In this document: positions 7,587 through 16,024 of the stretch, one piece after another
Layout: the number at the start of each line of letters is the position of its first letter
Position numbering within the stretch: the first letter of the stretch is position 1
DNA from: Alphaproteobacteria bacterium
GTDB lineage: Bacteria; Pseudomonadota; Alphaproteobacteria; Rickettsiales; JABCZZ01
DNA length: 46,504 bases
Direction of reading: 5' to 3'
Assembly: GCA_013288985.1 (NCBI GenBank)
Contig: JABDAT010000008.1
Span: forward strand, 1 to 46,504
Program-made: the position numbers and the translations under genes
The notes under the pieces: generated by a model
Told to the model about the DNA's origin: nothing
Database searches by the model: none
The model's input: only the letters and a program-made list of their open reading frames with translations

Positions 7587-9524
7587 TTATCGGCGTTGTT
7601 CGGCACTTTCCTTGGCGTTCCCAATTTCATTTACTGGTGTTTGGCTGACGCGCAATCCCCATGGTAATTCATATGGTTCAGGTGGAAGTAGATGCTCTTC
7701 ACCTATCATTTCTGCCAGAATCCTGCGCAACATCTTATCTTGCCCGCTGGCATAATGATAAGTTTTCGCCGATGTTCCACGATATATTTCAGGCACCATG
7801 TATTTGCCATGTTTGCTGCTAATATCCGGGCCGGTATGGCGATAAGTATGTGTAGTTAATGCTGTTTTGCGATTGAATTCAACGCCGGGTAAAACGGAAA
7901 CAATATTATCCGTCGGCTCAAGCGCTTCATGCCCCCATATATGAAAAGCATTGTTATGAAGCATTTCTGTATCGGATGAAAACAGGGGGAATCCGATGAC
8001 CCGTTCCATTCTTTCTATAGCAAGAATATTCAAAAACTCATCGTTGGTTTCTTTTTTGGGATGAGCCTGAATTTTTATTTTGCCGGTTTCCAGTTGTTGT
8101 ATCAGCCAGTTATACGCCGCTGTATCTCCTTCTGAAAAATCGCGGCGATTTCCAAAATTTGTATAATCTTCAATGTGAAATGCGTAAGGAGAATCGGCGA
8201 TGGCAATAATATTCTCAGAAACATGTTCCGGTTTCTTTATTACAGATACTCTCAATGTAGAAGAAGGCTCCTTTTGCGGATTATAGAATGTAAATACATG
8301 ATATAATCCATTAGCACACTCTTCCGTTTTTCCAGCAATGCAGGTGTTCATCAGATCGCCTATATGCTGAAGCTCTTTTCCATTGGCGGTGTTTTTTATA
8401 GTCCAGCCTTCAGCAATTGTATCTTCAACTTTGAGCGGGGCTCTGTCTGCAAGCAATGCAGGCCAATCGCCAATATAACTTGGAACAGTGCGTATATCGG
8501 CATCCATAATAGTACGTTTTTCATGCCATTTATCTGATAATTGTAAAATTTCAGAGAAATTTTTATCAGGAATGATTTCTTCCATAAAAAGAGTAAGCGT
8601 GATTATTTCTCTTATTTTGATGATATTATCGACATGAAGATTTGCGAATATTTCGGCTGGTATGTGATAGCGGATGCAAGGCAACACGACTTGATCTGTG
8701 TATGAACGAAACATATCCCACGCATCATTAATTTTTTTGGAGGCGGAGGCATCTTCTGAGGTATAGGAAGCTAGTTTTTGACTTTTCTGAACCCACTGAT
8801 GTGTATTGTAATAGGAAAAGATTGGCTCGGATGGCCGCTTATTAATAGGCAGGTGATCTATAAAGTCCCAAACATGTGCCATACAGGCAAAAGGATTGGG
8901 TTCACCCGCATTACCTATATCCTCTTTGCTTAATCCATGGCCGTCTATACTTAAATGACACGGTAATACTAATCTATTTAGTATCATCCTTTTTTCAATA
9001 GGATATTTAGGATGAGTGGCTATGGCATATAAACATCTTCTGCCATTTACAGTGCCATCACCGGCGTACATGAAGGCAATGCCTTCCAGATCGGCGCCAC
9101 GATCTAACGCATAACACAATAATGATGGATTATTGTTATCCATCTGATCAGTAAGCAGCTTACTTAATATGTTGAGTGGAACCGTATCAATAAATATTTT
9201 GCCGTAGTGAGGGATTGCACCATCCTTACCGGTATACATATTGAAAACACAGGCAATCTGCTCTGGTGTCAGCGCTCTGCTATTCGCACCGTTTTCCTGT
9301 AAAACTTTTGCTATTTCATATTGCCTATTATTAAGTGCTACTATAAGTGGAGCCGATTCCCTAAGAGGAATTTCTTTGCTTTCAGTATGATATAATTTAT
9401 CAACTGTTATGTTGTCTTCTTTCGCATATTTGCGGACAAAACCAATGTCTCCGCTCCTGATAGCTTTGAGCAAAGCTAATTCTTCATCCTCGACAGGTTC
9501 GCGTTTTAAAGATTTTGAAGACAT
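7587..9524 (-). CDS. Ankyrin-repeat protein with PcfJ-like C-terminal region
   Basis: This is a 645-residue protein. Residues about 12-95 contain ankyrin-type helical pairs (ELALLKAIRSGDIGFVRKYA and APLIVALNNRQYEIAKVLQE with a following NGAN), and a further degenerate unit may lie near 150. The middle (200-370) is helical and unassigned. Around residues 385-480 the order GKELQHIGDLMNTCIAGKT, GLYHVFTFY, STLRVSV and an N-F-G-N segment resembles the PcfJ-like fold found in plasmid and phage proteins (the HCV.Y / lR / TlEv pattern). That resemblance is weak. There is no signal peptide. It converges on the kinase-like gene and diverges from pheA across 139 bp. A host-interaction or defence role is speculative. 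Confidence 0.55.
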   Translation of the reverse strand: MSSKSLKREPVEDEELALLKAIRSGDIGFVRKYAKEDNITVDKLYHTESKEIPLRESAPLIVALNNRQYEIAKVLQENGANSRALTPEQIACVFNMYTGKDGAIPHYGKIFIDTVPLNILSKLLTDQMDNNNPSLLCYALDRGADLEGIAFMYAGDGTVNGRRCLYAIATHPKYPIEKRMILNRLVLPCHLSIDGHGLSKEDIGNAGEPNPFACMAHVWDFIDHLPINKRPSEPIFSYYNTHQWVQKSQKLASYTSEDASASKKINDAWDMFRSYTDQVVLPCIRYHIPAEIFANLHVDNIIKIREIITLTLFMEEIIPDKNFSEILQLSDKWHEKRTIMDADIRTVPSYIGDWPALLADRAPLKVEDTIAEGWTIKNTANGKELQHIGDLMNTCIAGKTEECANGLYHVFTFYNPQKEPSSTLRVSVIKKPEHVSENIIAIADSPYAFHIEDYTNFGNRRDFSEGDTAAYNWLIQQLETGKIKIQAHPKKETNDEFLNILAIERMERVIGFPLFSSDTEMLHNNAFHIWGHEALEPTDNIVSVLPGVEFNRKTALTTHTYRHTGPDISSKHGKYMVPEIYRGTSAKTYHYASGQDKMLRRILAEMIGEEHLLPPEPYELPWGLRVSQTPVNEIGNAKESAEQRR

Positions 9525-9663
9525 AATTACGATATATAATTTATAAATTGATAATAAACGGCCAACATTAATAAATGCTTAATATCTAAAGGCTTCGTCT
9601 TGCATCTTGGGGCATATTGAGCTACCAACAGGGAAAGAAGCGGCAATTCGAGGAATATTAGCA

Positions 9664-10536
9664 ATGACTACAGAAAATAAGAAAACTGCAAAGCTGGATC
9701 CCGATAATACCATTGCTTTCATGGGGGTGGAGGGGGCGAATGCCGATTTGGCCTGCCGCCAGAAATATCCCTATATGCGGACTCTGCCTTGCGCTTCTTT
9801 TGAGGACGTGTTTCAGGCGGTTGCGGATGGTCAGGCATTGTTAGGCCTCATTCCCATCGAAAATTCGCAAGCGGGCAGGGTGGCGGAGATTCACCAATTA
9901 CTGCCTAAGATTAACCTGCACATTGTTGGCGAGCATTTCCAGGCGATTGAACATCATCTGCTGGCTGTCAAAGGCGCAACGCTTGCAAGTGTAAAAGATG
10001 CCTATTCGCATCCTCAGGCCTTGATGCAATGCCGCAGCCATCTGCGTGAATTAAAATTAACGCCGCATACCTATTCCAATACGGCAACCGCTGCAGCAGA
10101 CGTCGCACAGTGGAATGATACCAGCAAGGCTGCAGTTGCATCTGCCTTGGCTGCGGAACTTTATGGCCTGGTTAATCTTGCACCGCATATTGAAGATGCC
10201 AAAGATAACGTTACCGTATTCGTTGCCATTGCCCGCGATCCTATTGATCCCGATCCGGTAAAAGAAAAAGTGCTGACGACGTTGCTGTTTACTATCCGCA
10301 ATATTCCTGCAGCGCTTTATAAATCGCTCGGTGGTTTTGCGACCAACGGCGTCAATATTCTGAAACTTGAAAGTTATATTCCCGGCGGTGTTTCTTCCTC
10401 GGCCCAGTTTTATTTAACGTTTGAGGGCCATCCCAAGGATCGCATGGTGCAATTGAGCCTGGAAGAGCTGGGATTCTTTTGCAAGAAGGTGACTATTCTA
10501 GGTGTATACCCGGCTGATCCGGCCAGATACCGCTAG
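9664..10536 (+). CDS. pheA: Prephenate dehydratase (monofunctional, ACT-regulated)
   Basis: This 290-residue enzyme converts prephenate to phenylpyruvate in phenylalanine synthesis. The catalytic domain shows IAFMGVEGANADLAC, IPIENSQAGRVAEIHQLLP, a SHPQALMQC block and ASALAAELYGL. The ACT domain has NIPAALYKSLGGFATNGVNI and KLESYIPGG, the allosteric Phe-binding region in its alphaproteobacterial form. The ATG at 9664 has GAGGA 8-10 nt upstream and gives the usual N-terminus; an upstream in-frame TTG at 9607 is less likely. One oddity is that the near-invariant catalytic Thr-Arg-Phe reads T-V-F (in NVTVFVAI), losing the Arg that contacts prephenate. Confidence 0.93.
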   Translation: MTTENKKTAKLDPDNTIAFMGVEGANADLACRQKYPYMRTLPCASFEDVFQAVADGQALLGLIPIENSQAGRVAEIHQLLPKINLHIVGEHFQAIEHHLLAVKGATLASVKDAYSHPQALMQCRSHLRELKLTPHTYSNTATAAADVAQWNDTSKAAVASALAAELYGLVNLAPHIEDAKDNVTVFVAIARDPIDPDPVKEKVLTTLLFTIRNIPAALYKSLGGFATNGVNILKLESYIPGGVSSSAQFYLTFEGHPKDRMVQLSLEELGFFCKKVTILGVYPADPARYR

Positions 10537-10540
10537 GCTT

Positions 10541-11416
10541 TTACCAGAAATAAAAAGCATCACGGTTTTTTTGAATAAAATGATAAAATTCCATCACAGA
10601 ATCATCGCCCGATTCTTGAAAGAATTTTTCTTCCAGCTGAATAAAATGTTTTAAGTAGTGAATAAGCATGTTGCTCACTGCTTTGTTAGTGATTTGCAAT
10701 TGATTGCACTCGGCGCGTTTAATAAGTGTCTGGCAGCTTTTGATCATCTGTTGCGCCGTGTCACTTTTGTGAGAAAGTGTATTGGTCTGGTTGGTAATGG
10801 AGCCAGGGTGCTTATAATAGAGATGAAGCGGCGCTGGCTCGTAATAAATACCCTCCAGATTATTATACATACAAAGACCAAAAATCAGATCTTCCATACA
10901 GGGAACCTGTTCATCCCACAGTACGTTCACGCGTCTGCGATCCCACATTAGAATAGAATATGCATGCAGATTGGCCGTAATATATTCCTGAGGTGTAAGA
11001 AGCCTTGCCGGAAATCGCCTGGCAAGTGACGGGTACTCATGCAAGCTCTGGCTTTCAATAATCCGTATATCCGAAGTGGCGGCGCCGTGCCCGATAACAT
11101 GGGGCAGCAATTGTTCCAATTTATCCGGGGCAAATGCATCATCGGCGTCAAGCACGGCGACTATGTCACCACTGGCTATCTGCAGCGCTGCATTGCGCGC
11201 AGAAGATGGGCCTGATTGTACGTGGCTTGTCGATGTAAAATATATGCGCGTATCATTGATGCCATGCGCCGAGAGAATGGGTTGATAGTCTGCCCCGTCA
11301 TCACTGGCGATAATCAGCTCCCACTGCGCATGGGTTTGATTAATGACGCTTAAGACAGGTCTGGCAATGAATTCCTGCGCGGCAAAGGCAGGAACAAGAA
11401 CAGAAACGAGAGTCAT
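10541..11416 (-). CDS. Family 2 glycosyltransferase
   Basis: The 291-residue protein starts VSVLVPAFAAQEFI, has SVINQTHAQWELIIASDDG (nucleotide-binding strand) and GDIVAVLDADDAF with the DxD metal site, all typical of GT-A fold GT2 enzymes that use a nucleotide sugar. Only one domain is present, with no transmembrane helices, so it is probably a cytoplasmic or membrane-associated enzyme of surface glycan synthesis. It lies 54 bp downstream of the bactofilin gene on the same strand, which may put it in the same transcript and link it to envelope assembly. The sugar and acceptor cannot be inferred. Confidence 0.88.
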   Translation of the reverse strand: MTLVSVLVPAFAAQEFIARPVLSVINQTHAQWELIIASDDGADYQPILSAHGINDTRIYFTSTSHVQSGPSSARNAALQIASGDIVAVLDADDAFAPDKLEQLLPHVIGHGAATSDIRIIESQSLHEYPSLARRFPARLLTPQEYITANLHAYSILMWDRRRVNVLWDEQVPCMEDLIFGLCMYNNLEGIYYEPAPLHLYYKHPGSITNQTNTLSHKSDTAQQMIKSCQTLIKRAECNQLQITNKAVSNMLIHYLKHFIQLEEKFFQESGDDSVMEFYHFIQKNRDAFYFW

Positions 11417-11470
11417 AAACAGATGCTTTGTATATAAAGCGGGCTATAAAGCTGGCCGCAAAGCAGAATG

Positions 11471-11947
11471 CTATCCAATCAGACGGAGGCTGTTGCTGCC
11501 TAAGGATTCAATAAATCCATCATTATCGCCTTCATCATCGGTATTGTCTGTTTTGATGTCAAAAGGCTTATCATTGCGTTTGAATTTGCCATCGATGAAT
11601 GCGCCGTCTTCAACTGATAATGTCTGGTGAATAATGATACCTTCTACATGGCAGGAAGAATAAAGGTGAACGGCGTGGGCGCGTATAAGGCCATGCACAG
11701 TGCCGTATACATGTACGCGTTCTGCAACCACATCGCCTGTAATTTTACCATTAGCGCGAACAGTTACCTGCTCTGCTCTGATATTACCTGCAATCGAGCC
11801 GTCAACATCCACCAGCCCGTCGCCGACCAGATTGCCTAATATGTGCATATCGGCGGAAATAACGGAAGGGATGGATTTTTTAGTTTGGGCCGCGCTTACG
11901 GCAAGGGCAGCGGCATCGGATTTATTAGTTTTCGAGAACATATTCAC
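11471..11947 (-). CDS. Bactofilin (polymer-forming cytoskeletal protein)
   Basis: The 158-residue protein is built around a right-handed beta-helix of short hydrophobic/Gly repeats (GNLVGDGLVDVDGSIAGNI, VTVRANGKITGDVVAERV, VYGTVHGLIRAHAVHL). These are flanked by disordered ends, the hallmark of DUF583/bactofilin. Bactofilins self-assemble without nucleotide into membrane-associated filaments that position cell-wall enzymes. Its start lies 23 bp inside the end of the upstream M23 endopeptidase gene, indicating translational coupling. Bactofilin-M23 pairs are a known conserved module, e.g. BacA-LmdC in stalked Alphaproteobacteria and CcmA with Csd proteins in Helicobacter, so control of cell shape is the likely role. 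Confidence 0.93.
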   Translation of the reverse strand: MNMFSKTNKSDAAALAVSAAQTKKSIPSVISADMHILGNLVGDGLVDVDGSIAGNIRAEQVTVRANGKITGDVVAERVHVYGTVHGLIRAHAVHLYSSCHVEGIIIHQTLSVEDGAFIDGKFKRNDKPFDIKTDNTDDEGDNDGFIESLGSNSLRLIG

Positions 11948-13169
11948 CTGCTTGTAAAAATTTTACGGGATTCACCGGGCGATCATTAATACGCACTTCA
12001 AAATGCAGGTGAGGCCCTGTGCTGCGCCCCGTGCTTCCCTGCACGCCTATCTGCTGGCCCTTATGCACTATATCACCCTCATGCACAAGAATTTTGCTCA
12101 TATGCGCATAGCGCGTGACGATGCCGAATCCATGATCTATATCCACCATGTTTCCATAAGCAATCTTATGGCCGGCAGAAATAACCTTGCCTGAGCTTGC
12201 ACTATATATATGTGCGTCCATCGGACCGGCGAGATCGAGGCCTGGGTGGATGGCCCAACGGCCATTGATTGGATCAACGCGCTTGCCGAAGGGGCCTGTC
12301 ATCTGCGCATCAGCAATAGGTTGGTTTAATGGCAGTTTTTCCACTATGTCATGCAGCAGGACGAGCCTGTCAACATTGGCAAGCAGTTCACGATCCGAAT
12401 CATTAAATGACGCGGTGTCATAAGGAATAAAGGGACCGCCCTGATTTTCGCTATGATTATTATGTCCGTCTTTTTTAGCTGTATCTTCTATCAGCGGTTC
12501 TGTAGGTGCCACATTTGATATATCACCATTATTCTTGGCCGCTCCGGATGTCGCCATATGTTCCAGCTTGCCGGAATCGAGCCCGGTCATGTCGATGATA
12601 TCTTCAAAATAGGCAATTTTCTTGTCAGTGCGTTCACGGATAGCAGTCACCAGATGATCATTTTCATCTTTAATTTCCTGTATGCGTGTTTCAAGATACG
12701 AATTGCGTTCCTGCAATTTATCATTGTTCTGGCCAAACAGGTTGTCACTAGAGAGCTGGGCCATGGACTGGTCGGATTTTTCCTTATCTTGCGTGGCCTC
12801 GCTGGCATATTGATCGACAATAAATTTGCTGTAGGCATTGAGCTCTTTGCCATTCTGGCTAAGTTTGAGCAGATCGCGCTTGAGCATGCCCATTTCTTCA
12901 TTGATATGGGTTTTTTCAATAGCGGTTTTTACCAGTTTCTTTTCATCTTCTTTGATGGCGGAGCGCGCAGTCATGTAGCTGCCGGTAATATAAGAAGCGC
13001 CGGAGAAGAATCCGAGCAGGCCAACAAGCAATAATACCTGCATGATTCCGCTTAAGGGAACATGGTCAACCTTATGGTCGGAGATAATAATGATATTGCG
13101 TGCGTGGAAGAGTCGTTTGAGCGCTGCATTAAACTGCTTAGTAAAACGTGTCTTTTTGCTATGCATCAT
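11925..13169 (-). CDS. Membrane-anchored M23 (LytM) peptidoglycan endopeptidase, LmdC-like
   Basis: The 414-residue protein has a short basic cytoplasmic N-terminus (about 40 residues), one transmembrane helix (about 44-66, VLLLVGLLGFFSGASYI) and a coiled-coil region to about 195. After a linker comes the C-terminal M23 domain. Zinc ligands are visible as HPGLDLA (H-x3-D) and GPHLHFEVR (HxH), so it should be catalytically active rather than a degenerate activator. It is expected to cut peptide cross-links in the periplasm. The overlap with the bactofilin gene and the cytoplasmic basic tail fit the LmdC arrangement, where that tail binds the bactofilin filament. Confidence 0.93.
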   Translation of the reverse strand: MMHSKKTRFTKQFNAALKRLFHARNIIIISDHKVDHVPLSGIMQVLLLVGLLGFFSGASYITGSYMTARSAIKEDEKKLVKTAIEKTHINEEMGMLKRDLLKLSQNGKELNAYSKFIVDQYASEATQDKEKSDQSMAQLSSDNLFGQNNDKLQERNSYLETRIQEIKDENDHLVTAIRERTDKKIAYFEDIIDMTGLDSGKLEHMATSGAAKNNGDISNVAPTEPLIEDTAKKDGHNNHSENQGGPFIPYDTASFNDSDRELLANVDRLVLLHDIVEKLPLNQPIADAQMTGPFGKRVDPINGRWAIHPGLDLAGPMDAHIYSASSGKVISAGHKIAYGNMVDIDHGFGIVTRYAHMSKILVHEGDIVHKGQQIGVQGSTGRSTGPHLHFEVRINDRPVNPVKFLQAGEYVLEN

Positions 13170-13271
13170 CCGATGTTACCCTCTGTTGTTGCAATGACGC
13201 TTTAAGCTGAAAACATCGAAACAGCTCAAGCAACAAACGTTAAAAACAACAAAATCCCCGTATGGTTTTGT

Positions 13272-14585
13272 CTATTCGTACCGTTGCAGCAGGGAAGCGA
13301 AAAATCCATCAGTGCCGTCTTTATGCGGCGTTAAATGAAGCATGCTACCCTGTCTCATTGTTTGCTGGGAAAAGTTATTCCATATTTTTTCCAGCAAAAC
13401 AACCCTGAAATTTTTCTTTAATTGCAAAAAAGCTTCTACCTGCCGCTCATTCTCACTTTCAAGCACGGAGCATGTTATATAAAGCAGATAGCCATTTACT
13501 TTTACCAACCTCGATGCGCTTTCCAATATGCGTTTTTGGATATCCAGTATTTCCTGCAAGTGCGTTGCGTTAGAGCGCCATTTTAAGTCGGGGTTGCGCC
13601 GCCATGTTCCTGTTCCGGTGCACGGAGCGTCTATGAGAACGCCATTGGCGGAATCTTTATGGCGCTTAATAAAAGCATCATGTTCCGATTCTATGACATG
13701 ACGCTGAACATTATCGACCTTGGCGCGCTTTAATCGCGGCGCCATCTGTTCGAGTCGTTTGCTTGAAGTATCCCAGGCGAGAATGCGCCCTTTATTTTGC
13801 ATGCTTGCGGCAAGAGCCAGCGTCTTTCCACCAGCGCCGGCGCAAAAATCAATTATCTTGTCGCCAGCTTTTGCCGGGAGCAACAGGCTTACGAGTTGCG
13901 ATCCTTCATCCTGCATTTCAAACCAGCCGCGTTTAAAATACTCGCTGGTAAAAATAGGCGCGCGTGATTGCATGCGAATGCCGACCGGTGAAAGCGGAGT
14001 AGGGACAACTTCATATCCTTCTTTTATTAACCCTTCGAGTAAATCTTCACGCGTTGTAAGTAATGTGTTTGTACGTAAATCCACAGGAGCTTCTACGTTA
14101 AGCGCTGCAATTTCCTCTTGCCAGTTTTCTCCCAATGAAGATTGCAATTCATCTTCAATCCACTGCGGATAATTATAACGCACATGTGTGGGCATATCTT
14201 CGTGCAGCATGGATTGACCAGCAATGGCTTTGGCAAATGCAGCTTCTTCTGTGTTGCATTTAGCAGGCGAGAAATGCTCGCCGTTAAATATGTTATGCAG
14301 ATCGGGAAGTGTTTTTTTATGTTGCAGCGCCAATGCGGCGATTGCCATCGCGCGCGGAGAATCTAAATTATGGCGCGCTGCCCACCAGCGTAGTGTAGCG
14401 CGGTTGCGGATAATAAAATAGGTGAGCTCGGCAATGGCGCCGCGATCTTTAGAGCCGATGAAGCGCCGGGCTTTGAAATAATGATTGATGATAATATCGG
14501 CAGGCAGCGGCCTTGCGCTCTTCCACGACGTTTCACATTCCGTTAATAGCTCGATAGTGGCTTCCACCCGCGCGGCGTCGTACAT
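13272..14585 (-). CDS. rsmB: RsmB/NOP2/Sun-family 16S rRNA (cytosine-C5) methyltransferase
   Basis: The 437-residue protein has an N-terminal NusB-like helical domain (about 1-135), then a SAM-dependent methyltransferase. The SAM-binding motif is IDFCAGAGGKTLALA. The catalytic Cys is in ITCSV, and the Cys that releases the enzyme is in DAPCTGTGTWRRNPD, the two-Cys arrangement of m5C RNA methyltransferases. The NusB-like extension favours RsmB (C967 of 16S rRNA) over RsmF, but alphaproteobacterial genomes often carry several paralogues, so the exact target is inferred. It stands alone between the M23 gene and an orphan pair. Confidence 0.88.
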   Translation of the reverse strand: MYDAARVEATIELLTECETSWKSARPLPADIIINHYFKARRFIGSKDRGAIAELTYFIIRNRATLRWWAARHNLDSPRAMAIAALALQHKKTLPDLHNIFNGEHFSPAKCNTEEAAFAKAIAGQSMLHEDMPTHVRYNYPQWIEDELQSSLGENWQEEIAALNVEAPVDLRTNTLLTTREDLLEGLIKEGYEVVPTPLSPVGIRMQSRAPIFTSEYFKRGWFEMQDEGSQLVSLLLPAKAGDKIIDFCAGAGGKTLALAASMQNKGRILAWDTSSKRLEQMAPRLKRAKVDNVQRHVIESEHDAFIKRHKDSANGVLIDAPCTGTGTWRRNPDLKWRSNATHLQEILDIQKRILESASRLVKVNGYLLYITCSVLESENERQVEAFLQLKKNFRVVLLEKIWNNFSQQTMRQGSMLHLTPHKDGTDGFFASLLQRYE

Positions 14586-14692
14586 ATAGTATATTTACTG
14601 TATTAATTAATAATGATCACATAGTCCTGAGGCGGATGCTTGTAGCATAGCAGAGGCGCTCATAGCCAGACAACTTTTGCCATGCTTAATTA

Positions 14693-15283
14693 TTATCGTT
14701 TTAATACTGAGGGGTTTTTAGGGGAAGGCGTTTGCAAGGGCGTTACTACTACAGGGAGATGATAAGTATCTTCAGGTATAGGTACATGTGTATAGTAACT
14801 GGAAAGTATTTTATCGAAAATGGCTCCCGTGATTTCGTTGGTTTCTTTATTGGCTATGCTTACCTGATCAAAATCATTTCTGATGACAGCAGGGTCGCCA
14901 CTTTCTCTCATCCAATCTATGGCCTCGGCATATGCGGGTAAAAATTTAGGGCTTAAACTATCGATTGCCTGGGTTGAGCCATCGGGACTAGGGATAATTA
15001 CATAATCGAAACCTTTAATATGGTATTCTTTGCTGTCGGGCCCGCAGGCAAAAATTACCGCTCTCTTTTCTCCCGCAATGGATTCCAGAAACTTTGCAAA
15101 TTGCTTATCGCTATACTCGAAATAATTGTCGGCATAGATGTGATTGCCATGATGGCTGACAATTGCAATATGCACCTGCGGATTGGATTGCGCAAATTTA
15201 GCATTGAATTGCTTCGAGAATTCGTGCAATCCCTTCAATGATACATCATCCAAGCACGATAATATTATTGCCATAATTTTCAT
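14693..15283 (-). CDS. Orphan protein with a possible caspase-like His/Cys dyad
   Basis: I do not recognise this 196-residue protein. It begins with a hydrophobic strand (KIMAIILSCLDD) and contains VHIAIVSHHGN (H44-H45-G46) and, 35 residues later, RAVIFACGPDS (C80). A hydrophobic strand ending in His-Gly, then another ending in Ala-Cys, is the pattern of clan CD cysteine peptidases (caspase/CHAT/gingipain folds), so such a fold is a hypothesis only. The C-terminus is Pro/Thr-rich. Its start lies 38 bp inside the end of the upstream gene in another frame, implying a two-gene operon. A second in-frame ATG three codons later (15274) is possible. Confidence 0.5.
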   Translation of the reverse strand: MKIMAIILSCLDDVSLKGLHEFSKQFNAKFAQSNPQVHIAIVSHHGNHIYADNYFEYSDKQFAKFLESIAGEKRAVIFACGPDSKEYHIKGFDYVIIPSPDGSTQAIDSLSPKFLPAYAEAIDWMRESGDPAVIRNDFDQVSIANKETNEITGAIFDKILSSYYTHVPIPEDTYHLPVVVTPLQTPSPKNPSVLKR

Positions 15284-15878
15284 GCATCTTTTCTATCATA
15301 TTATTACGGGATGCATTTGAAATGTCTTGGATGGCTGCTGAAACGTTTTTAGGAACATCTGAAAATTTAAGCTGGTTATAAAGAAAAATTCCTATGGGTT
15401 TTTGGGGATTAAGCGATTGCAACTGGCTACTGAAGTTAGGTTGTTCACTCTCTTCCAGCTGGTGCAGCTGTTTTGAATTCAAAATATCCTTTGGCTTAAT
15501 AGTGAGAGCATAGGCTCTTTCAACTTCTGTAACTAAGAATTTTTTGATTTCAGCATCTGAACGCGGTCTGTAAGCATTATAAAAAATATCAATGCCTGAA
15601 GGTGGCTTGGTTATTGTATGATCTTGAGATGCGCTATATGCCTGTTGTACTATTTCAGGCGAAACACCGTATTCTGTCCTGATTTTTTTTGCGTGGGGAT
15701 GAATTTTTGAATAATCAGAATCCAAGAGTACCCCCAGGCCGCCTGGCATCGTTTCTCTCTGTGTTTCAAGTGGAGGGGTAAAATTATTGGAAACTTTGAT
15801 CGCAATCCCAGTTCCTAAAGTAAGAAGCGCGCTTCCCCATGCGAGAGTACGCGCTATTATTTTTTTCGGTTTTGCCAT
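15246..15878 (-). CDS. Orphan membrane-anchored or secreted protein, partner of the downstream gene
   Basis: This 210-residue protein has a basic start (MAKPKKIIARTLAWG) followed by one hydrophobic segment (about 13-29), an uncleaved anchor or signal peptide. The rest is predicted to be exported. No domain was recognised. It is rich in Lys, Ser and Asn and ends NNIIVLG. It overlaps the next gene by 38 bp, so the two are probably co-expressed. A perfect 11-bp AT-rich inverted repeat lies just before the start codon in place of a Shine-Dalgarno sequence. Low GC compared with its neighbours suggests a lineage-specific or acquired gene. Confidence 0.6.
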   Translation of the reverse strand: MAKPKKIIARTLAWGSALLTLGTGIAIKVSNNFTPPLETQRETMPGGLGVLLDSDYSKIHPHAKKIRTEYGVSPEIVQQAYSASQDHTITKPPSGIDIFYNAYRPRSDAEIKKFLVTEVERAYALTIKPKDILNSKQLHQLEESEQPNFSSQLQSLNPQKPIGIFLYNQLKFSDVPKNVSAAIQDISNASRNNMIEKMHENYGNNIIVLG

Positions 15879-15883
15879 ATTTT

Positions 15884-15910
15884 AATTTTATTCTAATAGA
15901 GAATAAAATT
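15884..15910. promoter_or_regulatory. AT-rich inverted repeat at the start of the orphan pair
   Basis: A perfect 11-bp inverted repeat (15884-15894 with 15900-15910, 5-nt loop) ends 6 bp before the start codon of the 15246-15878 gene. It could be an operator or an mRNA hairpin controlling translation. Chance in AT-rich DNA is possible, but perfect 11-bp arms make it less likely. Confidence 0.4.
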
Positions 15911-16024
15911 TATTAATTTATTAAAGAATTATTTATTACAATAATTAATATTATTGTTAATAATCAAATGAATGACAGAGTAGTGAGCAATGTAATTATT
16001 TTTTCCAATTGCTTGTTTCTGCGT

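Noticed and set aside
12558..13034. Plus-strand 158-residue hydrophobic frame
   Set aside because: Antisense to the coiled coil of the M23 gene; apparent hydrophobicity comes from complementing charged codons.
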